DNA from: Primulina eburnea
Taxonomy: Eukaryota; Streptophyta; Magnoliopsida; Lamiales; Gesneriaceae
Assembly (NCBI RefSeq): GCF_022965805.1
Contig: NC_133108.1
Span: forward strand, 36,343,361-36,407,360
Direction of reading: 5' to 3'
Length of the DNA stretch: 64,000 bases
In this document: positions 56,750 through 64,000 of the stretch, piece by piece
Position numbering within the stretch: position 1 is the stretch's first letter
How the letters are laid out: each line of letters starts with the position of its first letter
The notes under the pieces: model-generated
Database searches by the model: none
Seen by the model: only the letters and a program-made list of their open reading frames with translations
What the model was told of the DNA's origin: nothing
Position numbers and translations under genes: made by a program

Positions 56750-58761
56750 TACGTTTGAGATTTACTTGGGGTACGTATATCAATAATCACTTCTAATGGT
56801 TTTATAAGATCTAGTAGACTAATTCGTATTTAACTAAGTAAAAATATTAAAATATTTGTGGATTCTTGATTTGTTAAACAATTTACCTCGTTGAATATTA
56901 AAATATTAGACTTATTTTAGTGAATTTGCATATGATCTATCTACCATATCTTAATAAACTACTTATCTATATTTCAAACTTTTAAATTAAATAATCATAT
57001 CATTCATTGCATAAAAAATAAAAAATAATTATAAATCAATTATTTTAAATTTTTACGTTTTAATCAATACGCGTGCCAATGACCTCAAAGTGTATAATAC
57101 ATTTGGGTCATAACAAAGACAAAATAATATCCGAATATGATTTTTATAATTTCGATAATGACCATCTTATTTTTCTTTTCTTTTCATGAAAATTTATATT
57201 TATGTAAAATATATTTCTAAAAACTTACTAAAAATGGGAAAAAATTTGTTTTATTTTATTTTCAATTTTAATTTCAATTTTTTTGTTAGCAAGAGTCGAA
57301 TGATTATGCATGCAAGGTGTGATTAGTAGATTTACATAATTACCTTGGTAAAAAAAATTCTCTTCTCTGGATTAGTAAACTTGGGATGAATCCAGGAGTC
57401 ACATGTGACCTCCACCGTGCCAATAGGCAACCCATTGATCACGATTTTCTGCAAATACATTTCTGTGCGATGTTCATTCTCGATTAAAATTGCACCAACC
57501 TCCCCAAAGTCTTCGGGAATGTCAAAATTGCCCGTCTCGTAATATTCCTTGTTGTCTTTAATTTCTGTCCTACGTGCATATGACTTGATTGTTGCCTTTT
57601 CTTCTCCTGTCTCTCCAAATCCATGTGCATAGTTGGGTGAGGATCGGACTATGTGATATATGATTTGCTTTTTGTCAAAGTTTTGGTCGTCTAATTTTAG
57701 AGAAATTGTATATTATGGTCACTCCATTATAATTATGTCCATTATTTCCAATTTGGAAAACTCGTATTTCTGTACGTAGCACAATCTCCCTAATCTTCGT
57801 GACTAAATCCTGCGAAAAACAATAAAAAAAAAAACTGAAAAAAGGCCGAACAAAGACAGAGAAAAAATAAACAATTAAACCCGTCAAAAAAATTCCTCGA
57901 CCTAGGAAATTTAATTTAGATTATGTTACTCAGTCTCTAGTTTTATCATGCCCGATTTCTCTAAAACTGACTTTGTTTAAACGTGATAATTATATATATT
58001 TTTTCCTTAATGTTTTCTATAAAAAAATGTTTATAAATTTCTCTTTAAAAAAACTGTAATTTTATTCATGTAAGTTAGTTTGTTTGAGTTTTAGTCACGT
58101 AACTTGCATAAAAAAAAAAATTGACAAATTGAAAGACTAAACTAAAAACAGATATCTTACATTACTAAGTTTGTAATTTGCTCAGTTTTTAATGATAAAT
58201 TAACTTCGGGAGGATGCTAAAATGGACGGAAGAATGTTTTTTTACATATCACAACGATTTTGGACCAAAGAATCATAAAGAAAACATGAAATTAGCCGTA
58301 GTTTCCATTATGGTTTTGATAAAAATACGAGCAAGCTAAGGTACTGCATGCGTGAGCCCCCAAAAAGCCTCTGAAATTTATATTTATATAGACTTACTAG
58401 GATCTGCGTTTGCAGCCACCAGCTCAACGAGTAGGGTTTGGCCCATTAAGTCGGTTATGTCGTCCATCCCTCGGGAAAGGCCAAGATGCGAAAGCGCTCC
58501 GCCCACAGTTTGCAGCACGGTAATGTCTGCTTTAACTGTAGGGGCAGCAGTTTTATTCGGCGTCATGAATATGGCTTTGACTCCAGTCGAGGCACGCCGG
58601 CGGACACGGAGTCCTCGTTTCGACTTTCTTGCGGGGATTGAGTCCTTCATGCCGACTGAAAATGCTGCGCCGAACGACAGGAGGCCAGGACTGTGAACGG
58701 CCGGAGTCATTAAGGTTCGAGAAGTGCATGATTTTGATGAGTTGAGATTTTGCCTCAACAT
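53269..58761 (-). pseudogene. LOX2: Chloroplast 13-lipoxygenase (LOX2 type), exon 7 scrambled
   Basis: The intact enzyme adds oxygen to linolenic/linoleic acid at C13 for jasmonate and green-leaf volatiles. Nine minus-strand exons: 58761-58398 (transit peptide), 57648-57344 (PLAT domain), 56312-56075, 55903-55583, 55491-55406, 55253-55143, 54932-54609, 54382-54116, 54025-53269. Landmarks: [22 protein letters not shown], the iron site His-x4-His-x4-His in exon 7, His-His-Ala-Ala-Val-Asn-Phe-Gly-Gln-Tyr in exon 9 and a C-terminal Ile ligand. About 924 codons, family length. In exon 7 the sequence after Pro-Pro-Val-Asp-Gly-Lys shifts frame; in the frame of the iron-site His, TAG (54706-54704) and TAA (54691-54689) precede it and the usual Gln-Trp-Lys-Gln-Val segment is unreadable. 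The exon 6 donor is GC (GAG/GCAAGA at 55142). A Copia element sits just 5' of the ATG. Confidence 0.88.
56665..56750. repeat. (ATT)n microsatellite in LOX intron 2
   Basis: About 28 ATT units with a few ATC interruptions, in the intron between the PLAT exon and the next. Confidence 0.9.
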
Positions 58762-58796
58762 TTGCTAGTTTTCCAAGAAAATTTCAAGGGAATTGG

Positions 58797-59330
58797 TGTT
58801 GGGATATCAGGGAAATAAACGAGGTAACATCGCAGCGGAACATCATAAGTGATATCAACAATAAATAAGATGGACACCAATATTTATAGTGGTTCACCCC
58901 AAGATTGGGCTACGTCCACTCTAAACCTCTCAAGGAGATCACTTCTTTATTAATAACAAAGAAGACAAGAGAATTGAGAATACAAAGTATTTCACTCAGA
59001 ACACTCTGATTTTAACACTCACTTTCTCTCCACTAATCCTATTCCTTCCAAGGATAAACACTCCTTAAGAAATCTCACACTAAATCCTTTATCTCACTTC
59101 TACACTTATGATTGTAGATGAGAGGATTTGTGTTTTTGGTGTGATTTTGGAATGAAGAATGGGTGGGTATTTATAGGTAAAGTTTAGGGAAAAAACAAAA
59201 ATAAAAACATCATGGCTTACCTCATAATTTTTGACTAATCAACACATGTGTTTATAATTCAAAAATGAGTTTCTTTGAATTCAATTTAGGTGGCTTTGAA
59301 TTCAAATATTTGTGGCTTGATTATTTAGCA
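58797..59330 (-). repeat. Copia 3' LTR
   Basis: Reads TGCTAAATAATC to TATCCCAACA on the minus strand. A minus-strand TATAAATA is at 59175-59168. It points towards the LOX start codon 30 bases beyond its end. Confidence 0.95.
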
Positions 59331-59340
59331 ATTCTCCCCC

Positions 59341-62300
59341 TCAAGCCCATTTTGTGAATTCGATCAAACCTGCAACAGTTCTACAGTATTCCAACTTCCA
59401 TTTCGGCAATGTCTTGGTCATCATATCAGATCCATTTTCATCCGTGTGAATCTTCTCAAGCTTCAACAACTTATTCTCCAATACATCTCGTATCCAATGA
59501 TAACGAACATCGATATGCTTTGATCTTGAATGCATTGAAGGATTCTTTCCAAGATGAATTGCACTCTGACTGTCACAGAACAATTTGTATTGATCTTGCA
59601 CAAACCTTAATTCCTCCAAAAACCCTTTCATCCATAACATTTCCTTGCATGCCTCAGTTGCTGCAATGAACTCCGCTTCAGTGGTTGATAATGCTACACA
59701 CTTTTGCAACTTTGACTGCCATGACACAGCTCCCCCTGCAAACGTAATCAGGTATCCTGATGTGGATTTTCGGGAGTCAACATCTCCTGCCATATCTGCA
59801 TCTGTGTAGCCTACAAGCTCAAGTCTGGATCCTCCAAAACTCAATCTATGTTTAGAGGTTCCCTGTAGATATCTGAATATCCATTTTACTGCAGCCCAAT
59901 GTTCCTTTCCCGGTTTTGAAAGGAATCTACTCACTACACCTACTGAATGAGCTAAATCCGGCCGAGTACATACCATGGCATACATCAGACTTCCAACAGC
60001 TGAAGCATATGGAACACTTTTCATTTCTTCTTCCTCATCCTCTGTAATAGGACTCTGCTTTGAGTTCAACTTGAAGTGGTTGGCAAGAGGACATCCAACC
60101 GCTTTGGCCTGGTCCATGTTGAACCTCTGAAGTACTTTCTCAATATACTTCTCATGCGACAACCAGGTCTTCTTGGCATACCTGTCTCGATGGATTTCCA
60201 TGCCAATAATTCTTTTTGCTGGCCCCAAGTCTTTCATTGAAAAAATCTTGCTTAGTTGCTTCTTTAGGCCTTTGATTTCAGAAGCATCTTTGCCAACAAT
60301 CAACATATCATCTACATAGAGTAGAAGCACCATCAAATCATCATCAGAGGTATCTTTGACAAACACACAATGGTCTGCAGTGGTTTTCTTGAATCCCTGT
60401 TGAGTTATCACCGATTCAAACTTCTTGTACCACTGTCTTGGTGCTTGCTTGAGACCGTACAAACTCTTCTTTAATCTGCACATGAGGTCCTCTTTCCCCT
60501 TCTCTTCAAACCCCTCTGGTTGCTCCATGTAGATTTCTTCCTCCAAATCCCCATGAAGGAATGCGGTCTTGACATCCATTTGTTCCACCTCCAGATCAAG
60601 CTCAGCTGCTAACCCTAGCACAATCCGGATGGATGTCATCTTCACCACAGGTGAAAATATTTCGTCAAAGTCGACCCCGTGTTTCTGTCCGAAACCTTTG
60701 ACGACAATCCTAGCTTTGAATCTTGGTTGACTACTGTGTTCTTCGTGCTTCAGTCTGAACACCCACTTATTCTTCAAAGCTTTCTTGCCTTTCGGCAACT
60801 TCACCAGCTCAAACGTCTCATTATCATACAATGATTGCATTTCTTCTTGCATAGCCTCCATCCACTTATCCTTGTGTTCACTGGTAATAGCTTCCTCGAA
60901 GCTCTCTGGTTCTCCCCCGTCAGTTAGCAGGATATATTCATTTGAGGAATATCTGGAAGAGGGTCGCACTTCTCTTCCAGAACGTGTGGTCATTGTACCA
61001 CGAGAACTTTCTGCTGGTGGTTCACTGTGAACACGAATCTCATCATCATCTTCATGATCGTTTTGCAATTCTTCATCTTCAACCGGTTGTGGATTTACCG
61101 TTGAAGGCCACCATTCCAGATCTTGTTCAGATCCAGAATTCTCCTTTTCCGCAGTCTCCAAGAATTCATTCTCCTGAAATATGGCATCACGACTTCTTAT
61201 AGGCTTTTTGAGATCTGTATTGTAAAACTTGTAACCAAGTTGATCCTCGCCATAGCCTATAAATATGCACTTTCTTGTTTTGACATCCAACTTCTGTCTT
61301 TCATCCTTTGGTATATGAACATAAGCAACACAGCCAAATACCCGCAAATGATTATAGGAAACTTCTTTGCCTTGCCACACCTGCTCTGGGACATCATAAT
61401 TGAGAGGAACACAAGGTGAGCGATTCAATATATATGCAGCAGCAACCACGGCCTCACCCCAAAATTCCTTAGTCAGCTTTGCATGTGAGAGCATGCTTCT
61501 GACTCTTTCTGCCAAAGTTCTATTCATCCTCTCAGCTAATCCGTTGAGTTGTGGTGTCTTTGGTGGTGTTGTTTGATGTCTGATTCCGTTCTTTTTGCAT
61601 ATCTCATCAAAGGATCCAATGTATTCTCCTCCATTATCCGTTCGAATACATTTGAGTTTAATGCATGTTTGCCGTTCAACCAAGTTTAGAAAATTGTTGA
61701 ATGTTTCCGCAACTTGGTCCTTGGTTTTGAGTGTCCACACCCAAATTTTCCGAGAATGATCATCGATAAAAGTTACCCAGTACCTCGCTCCTCCGAGCGA
61801 CAATGGCATCGGACCACATAGATCTGAGTGCACCAGATCTAGAATTTTTTCTGCTCTGCTAGGAGGTGAACTTTTGAATGATATCCTGTTTTGCTTTCCG
61901 GCTAAGCAGTTTGTGCATTGTTTCATATGAACCTGCTTTATACCGGGCAGAACTTGCTTGCTCATAAGGCGTGTAAGATTCTTTTCACTTATGTGACCAA
62001 GACGTCGGTGCCACAACTCTGTTGAGTTTTCTTCCTCTGCGTAGTTCACTCCTTCAGAATGATTTTCCTGAACTACATATAGCTTTGACATCTTTAATCC
62101 CTTTGCCACCACAAGTGATCCTCTTGAAATCTTACATACCCCATTTCGGAAGGTTGTACAGAAACCTTCTTCATCGAGTCTTTCGACTGATATCAGACTC
62201 AGGCGCATATCTGGCACATGCCTGACGTCTTTCAGGATCAGTGTAGAGCCATCCACGGTAGTCAAGCTCACATCTCCTTTTCCCACGACTCTGGATAAGT

Positions 62301-63252
62301 CGTTATTCCCCATCCTCACCACACCAAAGTCTCCTTGTGTGTAGGATGTAAAGCATTCTCTTCGAGATGTGACGTGGACTGTTGCTCCACTATCGATCAC
62401 CCAACTAGTTACTTGAGTTGCCAAATTTACGGACTCCTGCTCTAGCTCGTGAACAACATTGAACTCTTCAATGGCGTTTGTTTGCTCATCATCGGTTTCA
62501 TGTTTGTTTTTCGGTTGCCGACAATATTTTTTAATATGTCCGTTTTCTCCACAGCGATAACACTTTACGTTGGCATATCTCCCCGAGGACTTGCTTCTTC
62601 TTGGCTTCTGATTTGTGTTTTTCTTGATCTTGCTTCTTCCCCTTGACTCAGCAGCCAAAATATCTGACTGTGAGGTAGAGGAACCTTGAGATCTCCGCCT
62701 CATCTCTTCATTCAAGATGCCACTCTTGATGAAGTCCATACTCACGGCTCCTCCTGGTGCTGTGTTCGTGAGTGATACCTTCAGAGTCTCCCAAGACTCT
62801 GGCAATGAAGCTAGCACAATCAGAGCTATCACCTCGTCATCAAGTTTTATGCTCATACTTGATAACTGCTCCACGAATCCTTGAATCTCGTTCAGATGAT
62901 CTGCGACCAGAGTTCCTTCTTTGTATCGAACCTGGACAAGCTTGCTCAAATAGAACAATTTGTTGTTACCACTTTTGGAGGCATATAGTGTCTCCAACTT
63001 TGTCCAAAGCGTACGAGCATGTGTCTCGTTAGAGATGTGATTATACACGTTGTCATCGACAAATTGTCGAATGTACCCGCAGACTTGCTCGTGCTCGAAG
63101 TTCCATTCAGCATCTGATTTATCATCTGGTTTAGACTCGCTGAACACCGGTAGGTGCATCTTGGTGACGAATAGAAGATCTTTCATCTTAATTTTCCAAA
63201 GTTGATAATTAGAGCCATTAAGGCTAATCATCTTGCTTGTGCGTACCTCCAT
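59341..63252 (-). CDS. Copia Gag-Pol polyprotein
   Basis: 1303 residues, no interruption. Order: gag (UBN2 type, about 1-205); CCHC knuckle Cys-Tyr-Arg-Cys-Gly-Glu-Asn-Gly-His at 231-244; aspartic protease Asp-Ser-Gly-Ala at 287-290; gag-pre-integrase Leu-Trp-His-Arg-Arg-Leu-Gly-His (413-420); integrase catalytic Asp 477, Asp 539 and Glu 574; RT (about 815-1060) with Tyr-Val-Asp-Asp at 979-982; RNase H from Asp 1151 (Tyr-Thr-Asp-Ala-Asp) ending in the His-Ile-Asp-Val-Arg-Tyr-His block (1246-1252). Integrase before RT is the Copia order. Every catalytic residue I could check is present, so the product could be active. Start: the Met at 63252 gives a normal gag N terminus (Leu-Asn-Gly-Ser-Asn-Tyr). 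Confidence 0.95.
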   Translation of the reverse strand: MEVRTSKMISLNGSNYQLWKIKMKDLLFVTKMHLPVFSESKPDDKSDAEWNFEHEQVCGYIRQFVDDNVYNHISNETHARTLWTKLETLYASKSGNNKLFYLSKLVQVRYKEGTLVADHLNEIQGFVEQLSSMSIKLDDEVIALIVLASLPESWETLKVSLTNTAPGGAVSMDFIKSGILNEEMRRRSQGSSTSQSDILAAESRGRSKIKKNTNQKPRRSKSSGRYANVKCYRCGENGHIKKYCRQPKNKHETDDEQTNAIEEFNVVHELEQESVNLATQVTSWVIDSGATVHVTSRRECFTSYTQGDFGVVRMGNNDLSRVVGKGDVSLTTVDGSTLILKDVRHVPDMRLSLISVERLDEEGFCTTFRNGVCKISRGSLVVAKGLKMSKLYVVQENHSEGVNYAEEENSTELWHRRLGHISEKNLTRLMSKQVLPGIKQVHMKQCTNCLAGKQNRISFKSSPPSRAEKILDLVHSDLCGPMPLSLGGARYWVTFIDDHSRKIWVWTLKTKDQVAETFNNFLNLVERQTCIKLKCIRTDNGGEYIGSFDEICKKNGIRHQTTPPKTPQLNGLAERMNRTLAERVRSMLSHAKLTKEFWGEAVVAAAYILNRSPCVPLNYDVPEQVWQGKEVSYNHLRVFGCVAYVHIPKDERQKLDVKTRKCIFIGYGEDQLGYKFYNTDLKKPIRSRDAIFQENEFLETAEKENSGSEQDLEWWPSTVNPQPVEDEELQNDHEDDDEIRVHSEPPAESSRGTMTTRSGREVRPSSRYSSNEYILLTDGGEPESFEEAITSEHKDKWMEAMQEEMQSLYDNETFELVKLPKGKKALKNKWVFRLKHEEHSSQPRFKARIVVKGFGQKHGVDFDEIFSPVVKMTSIRIVLGLAAELDLEVEQMDVKTAFLHGDLEEEIYMEQPEGFEEKGKEDLMCRLKKSLYGLKQAPRQWYKKFESVITQQGFKKTTADHCVFVKDTSDDDLMVLLLYVDDMLIVGKDASEIKGLKKQLSKIFSMKDLGPAKRIIGMEIHRDRYAKKTWLSHEKYIEKVLQRFNMDQAKAVGCPLANHFKLNSKQSPITEDEEEEMKSVPYASAVGSLMYAMVCTRPDLAHSVGVVSRFLSKPGKEHWAAVKWIFRYLQGTSKHRLSFGGSRLELVGYTDADMAGDVDSRKSTSGYLITFAGGAVSWQSKLQKCVALSTTEAEFIAATEACKEMLWMKGFLEELRFVQDQYKLFCDSQSAIHLGKNPSMHSRSKHIDVRYHWIRDVLENKLLKLEKIHTDENGSDMMTKTLPKWKLEYCRTVAGLIEFTKWA

Positions 63253-63406
63253 CTTTTGTGAATGCTACCAACGAATAATCGTCAAAGCCTGAACACAAAA
63301 GAACCACTTCCCTAATACTGTCTAGAAAGCCTTTTCTGATGTGGAAGTTCAGACTAAGCTGCAACCACAGAGCATACGAGGACTTCCTATAGTATTTGAG
63401 AATCTA

Positions 63407-63418
63407 GCTCTGATACCA
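63407..63418 (-). promoter_or_regulatory. Copia tRNA-Met primer binding site
   Basis: TGGTATCAGAGC on the minus strand, two bases from the 5' LTR end. Confidence 0.92.
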
Positions 63419-63420
63419 GT

Positions 63421-63955
63421 TGTTGGGATATCAGGGAAATAAACGAGGTAACATCGCAGCGGAACATCATAAGTGATATCAACAATAAATAAGATGGACA
63501 CCAATATTTATAGTGGTTCACCCCAAGATTGGGCTACGTCCACTCTAAACCTCTCAAGGAGATCACTTCTTTATTAATAACAAAGAAGACAAGAGAATTG
63601 AGAATACAAAGTATTTCACTCAGAACACTCTGATTTTAACACTCACTTTCTCTCCACTAATCCTATTCCTTCCAAGGATAAACACTCCTTAAGAAATCTC
63701 ACACTAAATCCTTTATCTCACTTCTACACTTATGATTGTAGATGAGAGGATTTGTGTTTTTGGTGTGATTTTGGAATGAAGAATGGGTGGGTATTTATAG
63801 GTAAAGTTTAGGGAAAAAAACAAAAATAAAAACATCATGGCTTACCTCATAATTTTTGACTAATCAACACATGTGTTTATAATTCAAAAATGAGTTTCTT
63901 TGAATTCAATTTAGGTGGCTTTGAATTCAAATATTTGTGGCTTGATTATTTAGCA
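63421..63955 (-). repeat. Copia 5' LTR
   Basis: 535 bp, with the element promoter TATA (TATAAATA, 63799-63792 on the minus strand). Confidence 0.95.
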
Positions 63956-63960
63956 ATTGG

Positions 63961-64000
63961 ATGCTTTGATATTCTGATATTCAAAAATCAAGCTCTATAA
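63961..64000. other. Original LOX upstream sequence beyond the Copia insertion
   Basis: Starts right after the second ATTGG and would join 58791 in the empty allele, so it is the displaced LOX 5' UTR/promoter side. Too short to say more. Confidence 0.6.

Larger units (their letters stand above)
58792..63960 (-). mobile_element. Copia retrotransposon, apparently intact and young
   Basis: A minus-strand element with LTRs 63421-63955 (5') and 58797-59330 (3'), flanked by the 5 bp target duplication ATTGG (58792-58796, 63956-63960). The primer site is at 63418-63407, the polypurine tract TTGAGGGGGAGAA at about 59345-59333. The two LTRs (535 and 534 bp) differ, as far as I could compare, by one A in a homopolymer, which implies very recent insertion. 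One uninterrupted polyprotein fills the interior. Lineage is probably Tork/Tnt1-like by gag and integrase style. Confidence 0.95.

Noticed and set aside
60785..63032. Plus-strand frames of 65-98 codons
   Set aside because: Antisense of the Copia polyprotein.

Overview
This is plant nuclear DNA. It has AT-rich intergenic sequence, short exons with GT-AG introns, chloroplast transit peptides, plant gene families, LTR retrotransposons primed by initiator tRNA-Met, hAT and Helitron-like elements, and an integrated plant pararetrovirus. A dispersed repeat with TGAGACGGTCTCA ends (three copies) is one I associate with asterids, probably Lamiales; that assignment is from memory.

Layout. 1-1276: end of a minus-strand LTR element starting TGTAACGCCC. 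1277-11370 (copy A) and 27334-34998 (copy B) are two direct copies of one segmental duplication. Each carries a plastid enoyl-ACP reductase gene (ENR/MOD1, plus strand) facing the 3' end of an NSE4 gene (minus strand). Copy A later gained two non-autonomous hAT elements whose empty sites survive in copy B. Copy A lost the NAD-binding exon of ENR. Copy B keeps that exon but has a premature stop and a lost splice donor. Only copy B continues into the rest of NSE4 (to 37270), which has an abnormal exon 3/exon 4 junction. Between the copies lie a non-autonomous Gypsy element with mismatched LTRs (12078-19360), a U-box E3 ligase ARM fragment (21013-21831), an NPF7-type transporter broken by a solo LTR and a nonsense codon (23471-26017), and a hAT transposase remnant.

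37650-45020 is a nearly full-length endogenous pararetrovirus (Caulimoviridae) with primer site, relay-overlapping small ORFs, capsid, movement protein, protease/RT/RNase H, an unassigned last ORF and two 35S-like TATA boxes. It is decayed by in-frame stops. Next come a U11/U12-31K pseudogene (46499-47215), an intact mitochondrial octanoyltransferase LIP2 (47701-48405) and a small secreted-peptide gene (49201-49500). 49.8-52.1 kb holds short duplications, including an inverted copy of the sequence at the window start. 53269-58761 (minus) is a chloroplast 13-lipoxygenase with nine recognisable exons and a scrambled exon 7. A young, apparently intact Copia element (58797-63955, 1303-residue polyprotein, near-identical LTRs, ATTGG target duplication) sits about 30 bases upstream of its ATG.

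The theme is gene decay: ENR (twice), NPF7, LOX, U11/U12-31K and possibly NSE4 are broken, and only LIP2 and the small peptide gene look clean. No new enzymatic system was found. The most unusual objects are the pararetrovirus, the complementary decay of the two ENR copies, and the chimeric-LTR Gypsy element. Exon boundaries were read by eye from frame, splice dinucleotides and recalled family sequences.
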